Made by a program: the position numbers and the translations under genes. The notes below the pieces were generated by a model that saw only the letters and a program-made list of their open reading frames with translations, ran no database searches and was not told the origin of the DNA. From positions 41,805,695 to 41,869,694 of the forward strand of contig CM049316.1 in the NCBI GenBank assembly GCA_026874595.1: a stretch of DNA of 64,000 nucleotides, given 5' to 3'. This DNA comes from Sipunculus nudus (Eukaryota > Annelida > Sipuncula > Golfingiida > Sipunculidae). Of the stretch, positions 36,172-48,947 are shown in pieces; the first letter of the stretch is position 1, and each line of letters begins with the position of its first letter.

Positions 36172-38520
36172 TTTCATTGTCTGAGGTAGTTGATGAGATA
36201 CTTGTCATAAACACCTCAGGCTCCGGACCTCTCATTACGCATGACTGCACATCATTTGTTCTGTTTGAAGAGGATTTATGTATGAATTGTGGTCAAGCTG
36301 GATGCTACATGCTAATTATGTCTTGACCTGAGCGCTGACCCGTGACAGCATGGTCACAGGTATGACAATTAATGTCAACAGGTGAACTGACCATTCCCAC
36401 AGGTGAGGCATATGAGGTGATGTGTATAATATCGTTAGGTATAACATATGACATTTAAATATATATATAATATATGTTGAGATATATAACAGCACAGGTG
36501 TTCACTTTCTGATGTTCCATAATTAGTACTCGCATACATAACTTGAGGATCCATCATTTTCTTCTAATTTTTTTCATAGAGCTGTGAATGATTTTATGAA
36601 GTGTGTTAAGTCACTCAAATAAAATTAAGATCTCAATGAATAATATTTTCACATTAAATCTAGTGTGGCTGGGAAGTTATCAAGGACAAACTATGATCAG
36701 GCTATGACTTGATTTATATATTTAAACAGCTGTTTCATACTTTTTCCTTTGCCCTAAGGGGCAGCAAGCCAGTGCACAATTATAATGATAGCTATAGCAT
36801 GGGGGTCATTTATATGTCAGAGATCATCAGAGGTGACCTTTCAACTTCTTGATGAGAACCCCTTACTGTGTCCCCATCTGTGGCCTAATTTCTGCATGTT
36901 TGGTTTAAGCCACTTGATGGAACTGGGGATTAGAGTTTTGAATTTACCCTGAATGCGATCTGTCTATTCTTGTGATGAAGGTTGATTCGGGGTTTAGAAC
37001 TAACAAAGAGTACTTGTGGCTCATATAAGATGAGTATTTATAGGCGCAGTCAGAGGAGAGGGGTCTCTTCTTTGTGTAGGCAATTTGATTGCATCCGCAC
37101 TTCTGATTATTCCAGTATGGCCGTAGTTGATGGGGTGGCCACATTTGCATAAGGTCACCGTGCTTGACCTCCCGTAAACTTGATCAGGGCAACATGCTTG
37201 CATCTGGCTCTTGGGGAAGTTAAATAAGCACATGCGAAGACCAGCGGATGTAATGGCATTTGATGAGGGCTGCACGCCAGGCTCTACTAATCAGCGAACA
37301 GATAAAGCACTTGGTGTGCTGTGTCTACCATACTGCCCCCTAAAGAACCATCCCCCTCCTTGCACCTCCTGTGCCCTCGCTTCACAGTTGACATAGTAGG
37401 AGCACTCTTGACCAGTCCACTTAGCACTAGCGTTGTCTTAGCTAGCCAGTTTTAGTTATCAGTGTTGTAGGATATTAGTGTCACACATACATTTGACCTC
37501 CAGTTCTGGGATTAACTTCACCACTAACAGAAGGAACTTCTACTAAGTGCTGCATAGCTGTGGATACCTTTAAAAAAAGTGGCTTGGAGATAAGGCTCTA
37601 ATTATTGCATCAATAGCCTGCTAAATTATTGCTCACATGCAGACGCTAGAGAGCTGAGGAATCCCACGACTTCATTCTGACGCAGAGTGTTTGATTCTGA
37701 CAGTGAGGACACTGCTATGTGTGAGTGGAGAACCTTATGACAGAAGGAAGGGTGCTATCAACTTAAGTAATTCGTTGGTAGATTTTGAATAATGATAGTT
37801 GCTGGTTGAGGTCTTCAGCTACACTATTGATGTAGCAGTGACTTGACTACCGCTGGTTTGAGGATGACACGGTGGACCAGTGTCGCCTCTATTGTTTGTA
37901 CACAGCTCAGGCACTGGCAAACTAGGGTGCTGTTGGTAATTTCCTAGTTTTTGTCCTTGCATAAACACGCACCAGAGAGATACTGCTATGGTGACGTGGG
38001 CCTGAAGACACCTCTTCTCCTCCCATTGTAATTGGCTACCAAAAAAACATTTAAATTGAGACACTCCCCATTCATTGGACTGATGCCGTCGTAGCTTTTG
38101 TCTCGGCACGGCAGATGTGTACGATCCTAATTTCCCGGTACAATGGTACCAGCCCCGGCCTGGACTCATTTCTAATTGAAAACCACTGAGTATAGGGCCT
38201 TGTATTTTATTTTTTCTCCTCACATCGTGCTGGGTATCCGCAACAGCCTGGGAGCCATACTTTGTGATAGTGCACTTTCTTTTCTCTGGCCTCGACCATC
38301 GAGACCCAGGTAGGTGACTGTTTGTCTGTCTGCTTGTCTGTGTCTGTGTGTGCGTGTGTGTATAGAGGTGTCAGCCTAGCACTCCGCTTGTTGACTAGGG
38401 TACTTTATGGAGATTGACACCCTGTCATGGGCTTGTTCAGGAGTCTGAATATTCCTGCCAGGGTTGGCAATGATACTGTCTGTCTGTTTGTACCTCTTCT
38501 GTGAGACTTTGTCAAGCATT
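36172..38520. promoter_or_regulatory. GC-richer island 7 (candidate cis-regulatory region)
   Basis: Repeat-poor; richest in G+C from 36830 to 38400. Features: 'caacaggtgaactgacc' and 'cccacaggtgagg' (paired CAGGTG E-boxes near 36380-36405), an octamer at 37143-37150, and 'gaacagataaagc' (GATA). A strong splice-donor-like CAG|GTAGGT sits at 38307-38314. A 134-codon minus-strand frame (37819-38223) matches no known family. Confidence 0.4.
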
Positions 38521-39939
38521 ACAAAGGCAAGGTTACAAAACTGCAGTCAGCTGTTACAAAGTTAACATCCATGTTTTTACTGATCTCTAGGTTCAGTATT
38601 TATAAGTCTTCATGGTGTCTGCTGTCTTCCTCTGATATCATGGACTAATTTTAATTATTAGTCTCTACAGTATTTCAGAAATAGAATAAAAAACTCAACT
38701 CTAAATTAGTGTTATTTAAATAGTATGTCACTTTATTAATTATTACCTACATTTGACAGGACAGTTTTAAGGCATTCATGAACATTATACTGTTGAAATA
38801 AAATTCAATATGTTTGTATGAAATTTAATAAAATCTTATTACCTTTTACTTATTTATCCTCATTGGAACATTTAAGAAAAATTTGAGAATATAATTAAAC
38901 AAATTGTAAAATTTTTTTCTGGTAGTTTGTAAGATACATGAAGAAAATTAAAAGGTCTTTTATTTCATGCTTATTTCCATTATAAAAAAAACTTTTTGCT
39001 GCTTTTTAACGTAAAATAAAAAAAAGCTCATGTGTGTTTGTTGTGATTCTGTGCACAGTGTTATGAATGTGGCAGGTACTTTTGAAATATTTATAAATCT
39101 ACCAGAAACATGAGCTTATTGCAAATCAGACAAGTACCACATAATTCCACCTCTGTTATCTGAGCAGATAGATTTTTTCTCTGTAAAGGCAGATGTCAGA
39201 TGAATGATAAATAAAATATAGTGCTTTGTTAAATCGCCAGGAGCTGCTAGGTCACTCATTAGGCGTAAGTAGATCATTTCGAAACATGATTGGATTTGAT
39301 AATATTGGTAACCTGATCGCGCTGGAAAATCCCAGGAATGTCACCCAGTGTGTAAGGGGCCTGACCTATACTCATTTTAACAAGTTTCATCTTATGCTAA
39401 TGAGAAGTTGTCACCATAATTAAAAAATTAACCTCAATTATTTGTGGCTGTTTGCTCAATTATTTTGCTTGCTGGATTATTTCCAGGGCAAAACTGCAAA
39501 AAAAGAATTGTATGACATGGTATGGCAGAATTAACCTGCAGATAATTATATATAATAACAGCCCTTTCTCAATTTTTAAAGGTGGTAATTATGCCCAAGC
39601 TTCATTTATAATTCCACTGTTAATTGAAATGAAATTAGTAGTATGTATATGTACATATATATAGACCAAAAGCTGTAATTTGCCTGTTTTGCAAAAACAG
39701 AGCTTACCATAAAAATCATTTGATACAGCATATGGTTTTTAGGATGAGGATTATTTTGTACATATGGATAGTTTCATATTGTAACTTGTTTACACTGCAG
39801 GCCACCATCATTTTCTTACAGGAGAATATGAGACTGCAGTGGTTATTAAATGGTGTTGAGAAATTATGTGATTATTTATAAGATACTGGAACACTTACTC
39901 ATTACTATTTGAAGCTTGGCCATGGGTTCTTGTCTTAAT
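38521..39939. other. AT-rich non-coding DNA with a small mixed segment
   Basis: Around 39225-39420 the composition is more balanced ('gatcgcgctggaaaatccc'). Elsewhere it is AT-rich filler. No gene is recognised. Confidence 0.35.
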
Positions 39940-40255
39940 CTAGTTTGTAGTGGGGCATTAGTGATATTAGGCAACAAGGCTGTCTGACATCTTATGAGGG
40001 TCCGTGGCGATTGTGGCGATGTGCAAGTTAGATCAATACGCGGCGCCGCCAAAACCGATGATCCTTACGCCAGTTGTAATTTGGGTTTCCTTGTGTGATA
40101 TTCCATGGCGCCCAGTAAACGTCCATATTTGTCTGACCGTGCCCCAGATTCCTGGAAGATGTACACCTCTGGCGTAGAGAAGTGTAGCGGTGGCATTTGT
40201 GGTGTAGAGCTGCGCAGAATGCTTTGTGATCAGCAGAGTGTCCATCATTGATGTT
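39940..40255. promoter_or_regulatory. Small GC-richer island 8
   Basis: Sharp compositional rise containing 'acgcggcgccgccaaaacc' and 'ccatggcgcccag', flanked by AT-rich DNA. No repeat structure and no recognisable protein. A regulatory role is only inferred. Confidence 0.3.
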
Positions 40256-40734
40256 ATTTATAGATATACAGCAGACTTCAGCTAACGAGATTATATAATA
40301 TCGAAGACTCTGTTTATTAAATATGATACATGCAGCCTTTGTCAGTTTGATATGCCGTAATAATTACAGACTCTGGCATCTGTCTTTATTGCAGATGACA
40401 GATTAGAATATCAGGTTTCATAGCAACACAATGATATATCCAGATCTTTATCCCAATAAAAAATTATTGCAAACACAAGATGTTGTCATATCCCTCATGG
40501 ACAATAGTTGGAATTGTGTCACATCACACCTGTGAAAATTGATCACATTCCATTGTTTTGAAAACAGAGCACTTTCCATAGTGTTCAGAATATTCAGGGA
40601 TATATCATGATTAGGACATATATTATATTACAAACACAGGGTTTTATTTAAATATGGCATATCAGGATTTATATTGAATAATGTATATATGATGTAGAGT
40701 ATCCTAATGGCTCTTATATTTTATATTAAAGACA

Positions 40735-40791
<57 letters not shown>

Positions 40792-40801
40792 AACATTATA
40801 T

Positions 40802-40866
<65 letters not shown>

Positions 40867-40880
40867 AACATTATATTGAT
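40735..40880. repeat. Duplicated (AT)n + unique tail module
   Basis: Two TA arrays (40735-40789 and 40805-40863) are each followed by the same tail 'caaacattatattgata', so the whole array-plus-tail unit was duplicated. Confidence 0.95.
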
Positions 40881-42370
40881 AGATCAGGCCAAAAAAAAAT
40901 AAAAGGTATGGATCTCAGGTACCACCCATGTCAATTTTAACCCTCCGCATCAAAAATTTTTATTTTTATTTTTGATTATCATATTTCAAGAAGATAAAAT
41001 AATACAATTTTGATAAGTTATCCTTTATTATGCAGTGCTTTTGCCTGTTTAGCAATTCAGTTCTGTTATTTTCATGCTCTTCCCTGATGATATGACATTT
41101 CTATTGAAAAATACAAAAAAGGTAAAATAAAATATAGCCCGCCCTTGTTTCTGAAAAAAGTGCCTGAGAACCATACTTTTTTTTATTTTTGCCTAATTAT
41201 AGATAATTTCTGGACTTATTATAAATTTGGCAATTGTCAGATGGTAAAAAATGTATATTTACCATATTATTTAAGTGACATATCACACTAGATATATAGA
41301 ACTGTTAAAATATAAAATGTTCTAACAGAGTTGCATCATGTTTTCACAAACAGGAGTAATTAATGGTACTGTATAAGCCACTGGGCTTTGCCCTTGGAGA
41401 GGATTTCGTCTGACAGAAGAGGCCCAGCGGGATATTGGCATTAGAGAATTTGTCCAAAAAGGATTATATCCAGGCAAGATGTTGACTAGAGGGATATTGA
41501 CGGTTCAGTTGGGGGGGGGGGGGGGAGGGGGGTGTCTGAGAGTCATAATGTCCTTGCCAGTGAAATTAGCAGAAACACCTTTATAAAGTTTACACAGTAT
41601 AACAAATACATGTGATTCAGTCTCTGCTTAACTAATTTTGTCTTGACAGAAGAGGTTATATGTATGTACTGCTTCGTTGTTTGTCGGTTGGTCCTGTTGC
41701 AATAAAACAACATCAACTTCTAGAAAGTTGACTTGTATGTTTCAGAACCATTGACATTTATATGATGGGGTAGCTATGACATTTGGGTAAACATATTGTC
41801 TAGATGTCCCCGGTCACTAAGTCATGGACTAGGGCCATTTTGTTTTGGTTTTGGGTTTTCAGGTGTCTGCTACCTGACCAGTGAGAGCCATGTTGTCCTG
41901 TAGAGTCAGCACTTTGGATGCTATATTCAGTAGAATAGTAATTGTGACATGATGTGTGGTGATACCTGACAAATATCATTATGAGAATAATTCAGATGTT
42001 AAAAAGGCCTGTTCCCCATCAGGAGGGAGCTGTTGATTTTCAGGTTACAGTTACTTCCAGAAACAGATGAAATCATTGTTATGAGAGCCAGCTGGCCAGG
42101 TTTCAAAGGTCAGCTAACACATTAGCAGGGGGATGTTAATTTTATGGTGATAGTTAAAATACCTTTCAGGAACTTGCATATTAGTTCCAGCAGCTATCAG
42201 GCAAGCATTGGACCTGAATCTTAATGAATTTGTTTGCAGAACACCTGGACAAGAAGATGTAAACCACATAGTCATTATACCCAGTTATATACAATATAAT
42301 CAATATATGTTTTTCTGTAGGCAGATATACGTGTGCGTGCATATTGGTGCTTAATTGTTGGGAGTTTACA
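40881..42370. other. Non-coding DNA with a poly-G tract
   Basis: G15-A-G6 at 41511-41532. Otherwise no repeat, exon or RNA gene is recognised. Confidence 0.45.
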
Positions 42371-43050
42371 TGAGCAACAGGCTACCAAGTCCTCACCAAA
42401 CACATCACAGCCTACCAGATCCTCTCCAAACACACCTCACCTGATCTTCACCATAAACACCACAGGGTACCAAGTCCTCACCAAACACACCACATCCAAC
42501 CTGATCCTCTCCAAACACATCACAGCTGAACTGATCCTTTCCAAACATACCACAGCTGATCTGATCCTCACCAGACACCACAGGCAATCTGATCCTTTCC
42601 AAACACACCACAGCCAACCTGATCCTTTCCAAACACACCACATCCAACCTGATCCTCTCCAAACACATCACAGCTGAACTGATCCTTTCCAAACATACCA
42701 CAGCTGATCTGATTCTCACCAGACACACCACAGCCAACCTGATCCTCACCAAACACCACAGCCAACCTGATCCTCACAAAACACACCACAGGCAATCTGA
42801 TCCTTACCAAACACACCACAGCCAACCTGATTCTCACCAAACACACCACAAGCAAACTAATCCTCACCCGACAACACAGCCAACCTGATCCTCACCAAAC
42901 ACACCACAGGCAACATGATCCTCACCAAACACAACACAGCCAACCTGATCCTCACCTAACACACCACAGCCAACCTGATCCTCACCAATCACATCACATC
43001 AATCCTGATCCTCACCTAACACTACAGCTGACCTGATACACACCAAATAC
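42371..43050. repeat. 30-bp minisatellite, about 22 copies
   Basis: The unit 'ccaaacacaccacagccaac' plus 'ctgatcctca' has variants including 28-29-bp copies. Because the unit is a multiple of three and low in stops, frames of 99-115 codons open on both strands; these are artefacts of the repeat. A higher-order duplication is visible: the block at about 42495-42570 recurs at about 42645-42720. Confidence 0.95.
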
Positions 43051-44343
43051 ACAACTTCCATCTTTAATTCATTGTTAACACTGGCATTTTATTTGCTAGT
43101 TGAATTGAGTTTTAATTTTTAGAACAGAACTTTAAAATCCCCTTAGCAGTTTTGTAGATAGCTAGTGTAAATTCCATAGTGAATTTTGTATTTTTTCATC
43201 CATAAATGGATAGCTTAGCATGTTGAATCCTAAGATTCAGCAACTCTTGGTCTTTAAAGAAATGCAGGGTTCCCCTAGTGTTTGAGGCCCTGTGAATGAT
43301 CACTTGCGCCAGGGACAGATTTATAGGACACACTAGTGCTGGCATCATCTGTTTTGTTAAATCCACATCCTCATCTGCAATCAGTTGGCATTAGAGCAGT
43401 TTATTTTATCTAAATGCTGCTTTATCTTATCTGTGCCCCATCAAATATTTGGGGGATAAAATATGTGCAGTTAATGCCTGCAACACAGCTTCAGTTATTG
43501 TGTTTATGGACAATTATTGACAGAATTTTATAGTATTTAACATAAAAAAAAAGAAGAAAATTTCATAACTTAAATTAATATGATATGTAGAACAAGAAAA
43601 TACACACAATACAGTGTTGGGACTTGATCATGTGACTTGGGGTTTGCATGGAGGGTTTTGGTCCAGGCATTTTATTTGGATAGAGTGGATAGCCAGTCTC
43701 ATGTATTCTGAACAAGCATCAGATTATTCCCTATAGCTTCCAAATTAAAGAATTAAGACAAGTAAAAAAATATGAAAATGCATATTGAACACCATAGGGG
43801 ATTTCTTGATTTAGTTTTATTTTGATCTGATCATATCTTTCCTTTTACTTCAGTCACATTTTTAGCCATAATTTTTGCTCCTGGGTTGTTAGGTAACACC
43901 TTGTTAAATAAAAAAAATGTGTTACTTTCTCAAAAACTTTACCAATTCATCTATGAAACATCTGTTGTCAGTGCACGTATTAATAAAACCTGTGCATTGG
44001 GCCACCACGTACCAGACCTTACTGGCCTTTGTTCAGTTCATTTCCAGTAAGAATTTTTATTTCAGGCCCTGGTTTATTTAGCACCAGTTTAAGCATTCCC
44101 CACTACATATGATAATAACAGGTCTTATCAAGTTTGTAGGTATAATTATCTATGATGGACATCGAAAAAGATTGGCCACCAATAGTGCTCCATTCATCCA
44201 GCAATGTGGTACACACATTCAAACTGATCAATGGGCTAAACTTATGATGTATATATGCAGATATGTAAATACATACATAGAACAAAATATATCATACATA
44301 TCATACAGTCACCTGTATTTGTATAGTTCACATCATATGTAAC

Positions 44344-44344
<1 letters not shown>
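43051..44344. other. AT-rich non-coding DNA, nothing recognised
   Basis: No gene or repeat is seen. Confidence 0.45.
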
Positions 44345-44374
<30 letters not shown>

Positions 44375-44997
44375 AATATATACTATATTACTATTTTTGG
44401 ACACCATTCCCAATTATTTTTGGCATATATGTTAATTATGCTATATTTGTGATATAAAATGTTATAAGTGGGAAGCTTTGGTAAATGTAAAAGATGAGGA
44501 TGATGTATTTTAATGGATGGGGTTACGCGGATGTAACATATGTTTTATACTAATACACCTGATGGATGTGGTGGCCACCCAGCTGGAATGGGTGACAGTA
44601 GGAACGTACTGGTCTGTACCACTACAGTGTAGCACTGCGTACATGATCCTGCCGGGGCGCTGACCCAGATCCGGGTCATGTGACCCAGCGGTTGCATCTC
44701 CCCATTCATTAACACCCAAAAAATAATTGTGGTGGTGGGTATTCAGGAAACATACCACCAGAGATTGTTAATGACAATAAGTTATAACTGTCAGTGTTTC
44801 CTCAGCAGATCTGTATATTCCTTGCATAACTTTTACTTTTGAAACAAAATTATATATTTTTCCTTTTAATCAAATACTGATTCTACTCTGATATGTTTAT
44901 TAGATTTCATTGAAAGACAAATGGACCATCTTATCTAATATCCCCATTACAAGTAAGATTGACAGTCTTTGGCAAAAACACTTGACACACCTGTGCT
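44345..44997. other. AT-rich non-coding DNA with a small GC-richer patch
   Basis: (AT)n remnants at 44345-44385. Segment 44510-44760 is GC-richer ('ctgccggggcgctgaccc') without repeats, perhaps a small regulatory island. No gene is recognised. Confidence 0.35.
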
Positions 44998-44998
44998 G

Positions 44999-45060
<62 letters not shown>

Positions 45061-45067
45061 AAGAGAA
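44998..45067. repeat. Compound (TA)n(GA)n microsatellite
   Basis: A short TA tract passes directly into about 50 bases of GA with a few A interruptions; a polypurine strand. Confidence 0.95.
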
Positions 45068-45205
45068 AAGTTTATCAAGAGCATTATATATACTAAATAT
45101 TTGAAGAATTTATGAAATTAAATGAGATACAGATGCCTCATCAATGAACAATTTTAATTTCAAAAAGCAAAATACACACAAACATATGTGTATGTGTGTG
45201 TTTTG

Positions 45206-45207
<2 letters not shown>

Positions 45208-45254
<47 letters not shown>
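45208..45254. repeat. (AT)n microsatellite
   Basis: TA tract after a short (TG)n. Confidence 0.9.
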
Positions 45255-45260
<6 letters not shown>

Positions 45261-45639
45261 GTACCTTGATGATGCAATTCAAGGAGATGAGATCAGATGT
45301 AATTAAAGATCAGTACAGTTATTATACAAGGAGTGTTAACATTAATGACCCCCATTAGAGAAGCCACTTATTATTTCACCAGATAGATAGTAACTTAACT
45401 CAAAGGAAGCCGTTGTCATAATTCAAATGGTTACAGGAACACAACTTAAGTGCTAGGTGTAATTAGAGATTTTATGGAGGTTACCTGCTAGCTGTATGCA
45501 TGATAAAGCATGCGACCAGATGTGTAGTCAAGGCAGTGAGTGTTTACTGGAGGGAGGGTACTAACCGGTCCAGATAAAGGGGCTGTTACCCCAGGCTTGT
45601 CACCTGCTGATAAGGTACAGAACAAACATTACAAGGGGA

Positions 45640-46170
45640 TGGTAGAGGAATTACCAGTTGTCCTGGCATGGTGAGATACCAGTTACATACCAATGTGTAG
45701 ATACCAGATTTGTGTAAAAATATGCATCTTCATATCTTCATGGTACAGAACAAAACATGAGAAGAACCTGGAAGGGGAATTACCAGCTGTTCTGGCTTAG
45801 GGAGATACCAGTTGTAGATACTAGTGTGAAAATACCATTGTCAGATACTATATTTATATAAATATGTATATGTACTGTCACAATAATAGTTTGATAGTAC
45901 AAGACTAACTTTATTAGAGGAGGCAAGGAAATATCAGTTGTTCTGTCATTTTGAGATAACAGTTGATGTAGATATCGGCATGTAGATACCTTGGTCATGT
46001 AACAGTAATGTTAATACATCTTCACAGTTTTGGATTAATGGTATGGAATATACAGTACAAGAGGGTGGCAGGGAAATTACCAGTTATCCTGGAGAGATAA
46101 CAGTTATTGTAGATACCAGTGTGTAGATTTGAGTATTTATATAAATATGTACATATTCACAGTATTGTGG
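45640..46170. repeat. Degenerate ~130-150-bp tandem repeat, 4 copies
   Basis: The block 'ggaattaccagttgtcctgg' followed by 'gagataccagttg...gtagataccag' recurs at about 45646, 45775, 45926 and 46073. Units also share 'tttatataaatatgta' and 'acagtacaaga' segments. An old segmental repeat. Confidence 0.75.
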
Positions 46171-46254
46171 TTTGACAAATTTGCCTGTGGAACATTACCT
46201 GGGTTTTAGTTAGAAAATATAATTGCCACCAGACTGAGAAAAGCTTATCATTTT

Positions 46255-47440
46255 TATGCCCCCGCCACAAAGTGGCCGGGGCATATAGTTTTACCCATGT
46301 CCGTCCTTCCGTCATTCCGAAATCAAACAGTAAGGACTGTTTTTCGCAATGCCTGCAGATATTGGCCTGATTTTTGGTGTGTAGGCAGATAATGACCAGT
46401 TACAGATCAAGTTCGCGTTTCGTCCCAGTTGACCGACTTTTGACCGTTTTACGCCTCCTGAACTTAGAAAATTTCATGAAAAATAGAAATTTTCATGACA
46501 AATACACATGTACAGACTTTTTTTTCACAATGCCTGCAGATATTGGCCTGATTTTTGGTGTGTGGGCAGATATAGACCAGTTACAGATCGAGTTTGTGTT
46601 TTGTCCTGGTTGACCTACTTTTGACCGTTTTACGGCTCCTGAACATAGAAAATTTCATAAAAAATATCAACTTTCATGACAAATACACATGTACGGCCTT
46701 TTTTTGGCAATGCCTGCAGATATTGCCCTGATTTTTGGTGTGTGGGCAGATAATGACCAGTTACAGATCGAGTTCACGTTTTGTCCCAGTTGACCTACTT
46801 TTGACAGTTTGACGGTGCTCTAACATAGAAAATTTCATAAAAAAGTGCACATGTACAGACTTTTTTTCGCAGTGCCTGCAGATACAGGCCTGATTTTAGG
46901 TGTGTGGGCAGATAATGACCAGTTACAGATCGAGTACTTGTTTTGTCGCAGTTGGCCTACTTTTGACCATTTGACTGCTCCGGAACATAGAAAGTTTAAT
47001 GAAAAATAGAAATTTTCATAACAAATGCATATGTACGGACTTTTTTTCCTCAATGCCTGCAGATACCACCCTGATTTTTTATGTGTGGGCAGAAAATGAC
47101 AGTTACAGATCGAGTTCACGTTTTGTCCTGGTTGACCTACTTTTGATTGAACATAGGAAACTCCGGAACATAGAAAATTTCATGAAAGACAGAAATTTTT
47201 ATGGAAAATGCACATGTATGGACTTTTTTTCACAATGCCTGCAGACACTGGCCTGATATTGGTGTGTTGCTTGATAACGACCCGTTACAGATTGAGTTTG
47301 CATTTAGCGTTACAGATTGAATTTGCATTTAGCCCTTGTTGACCATACGACACCTCCTGAACTTAAAAAAATTTTCAAAATTTAACAAATGTTTCTAATT
47401 TGCCCCAGGCGGGGGTATTCGTGTCGTTCCGACACATCTA
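46255..47440. mobile_element. Non-autonomous element with six ~181-bp internal repeats, pearl-like
   Basis: The left end tatgcccccgccac is the inverse of the right 'ggcgggggtatt' (47408-47419). The left end also forms a hairpin (cccc...gccacaaagtggc...gggg), and the right ends in 'gtgtcgttccgacac', a second hairpin. Inside, 'gcctgcagata' marks unit starts at 46351, 46532, 46712, 46874, 47055 and 47237 (periods 181, 180, 162, 181 and 182). Unit-derived frames of 70-95 codons match no transposase. The plan (inverted ends, tandem cores, no protein) fits pearl-type elements reported in bivalves; family assignment needs a library search. Confidence 0.75.
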
Positions 47441-47889
47441 GTTTTATTTTTGCATTTCAGCCTTTTTTTACACATTTGAAATGAAAAGGATAAAAGGCAG
47501 GATATCAGTATTTATAAAGTTGTGAGATGACACAAGAAATATAGATTTATATGTATAGAAGATAACTAAATTTTAGGTATATTTGCTTAGTGTGAGGCAT
47601 TGCATGGAACAGTTTGAATATACATATATGTATATTCACAGCTCAAAACCTTAACTAGGAGACTAAAGCCCAAAGGTGTAAATTGCTCTGCAGCAGATAA
47701 TGAGAAAAAAGTAACCCATAGACTACCACAATATGTGCTGAGTTCCTCACACAAACTACAGCAAGAATATTTTTGGAATATTAGACACAGTGGAGAGTGT
47801 ACGCCAACACTGAATATGCATGATTCTCTGTGGAAGAACTTTTAGAAGTTTCATCAATTTTAGGCAGACAAACCTCAATTATCCAAGCT
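47441..47889. other. Non-coding DNA, nothing recognised
   Basis: No exon or repeat is seen. Confidence 0.4.
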
Positions 47890-48720
47890 TAAGTGAGTTT
47901 ATATTACTTTACAAAGTAAAGTTGACAATGTCCGTTTGGAATTTCAGGAGCCAGAGAGGCTGTTAAGATACGTATTGCTGTTAACCACATTAAAGTCTGT
48001 TTCAATAGGAGACCTGAGTGTAACTGTCACAGAATGTCGTAATTGCTTTGGTGAAAAAGTGACTGAAATGACATGGCAAGAGTATTGTCTATTTGCTGTT
48101 CTTCAGATGGGAAACCTTGCCTGAACGAGGTGCAAAGCATCGTGGGAAGAATTGAGCAAAACTTGTATTTAGTTTGTTGCATCGTCAGCGGAGAATCCTT
48201 TAATCCAGAGTCATCTGGAAGTATTCTAGTCACCAATAAAATCTAACGTAATTAGATCAGGTTCTGTTACTGGTTCATTATTTTCTGCTAATTACAGGCA
48301 AACGGTGCACAGATTGAGTCAAGTAAACACTCAAGCAATTTCATAATTACCACCACTTATTAATTATAAAATCGTGATATGGAACTAGTTTTATGGCCAG
48401 CGCATTGTGCAGGGGGCTTTGATAAATGAGTCAACAAATTAGTTCCTTTACATTTACTTTTTCCAACCAATTAGTGTGCATGTAAGCCGTCTCAGATTTT
48501 CAGTAAAGCAGATTCAAGGAAGTTTCACAAACGGCTGAACATAAAACCAGACTTATTTCAAGCCGCGGCATCTCATGAACTGCGGTCCTCAAATACACTA
48601 TCAATGTCCCATTACGCAGAAAAGAAAGCTGACACGAGGCAATTGTACTTTGCGGATAATTTACAACTCACTCTAGCACCTTCATTCTCATAAATAGAAG
48701 TTTAACTTGAATGTTTTATG
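47890..48720. promoter_or_regulatory. Repeat-poor island 9 (candidate cis-regulatory region)
   Basis: Balanced composition without repeats. Contains CGTGGGAA (48141-48148), a perfect Su(H)/CSL-type site, and homeodomain cores such as 'tgctaattacagg' and 'accaattagtgtg'. No known coding. Function is inferred. Confidence 0.38.
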
Positions 48721-48947
48721 AGGGCAAGATCGTCAGATGGCTATGAAGAATTAGAAGGACATTTTGCAGCGAGAGCTGCATTTAACCACTAAGGGAAGGC
48801 TTCTTCTGTCTGAAACAGAACTGAACTCGCTGTGTAGGTTTTTGTCAGGATCACTGGTTAGCTGCCTTTTTGATATTATAAGTAAGGTATGTATTTTGTA
48901 TTTTTGCATGAGGAACATCAGTGGTCAGAGTATATTTGTATTGAAGA

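Noticed and set aside
8907-37150. Enrichment of POU octamers (ATTTGCAT and its complement) as a sign of pluripotency or neural enhancers
   Set aside because: I found about seven in the window; a rough expectation for this AT-rich composition on both strands is around four, so the excess is not convincing. Individual sites are mentioned only as local descriptors.
37819-38223. 134-codon minus-strand frame
   Set aside because: No domain, no splice context and no recognisable family. It fits the reduced stop density of a GC-richer island.
42333-42867. Overlapping 99-115-codon frames on both strands
   Set aside because: All fall in the 30-bp minisatellite; the unit length is a multiple of three and has few stops.
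46374-47256. Frames of 79-94 codons inside the 46.3-kb element as a possible transposase remnant
   Set aside because: They repeat with the ~181-bp unit and lack catalytic motifs, so they are products of the tandem repeats.
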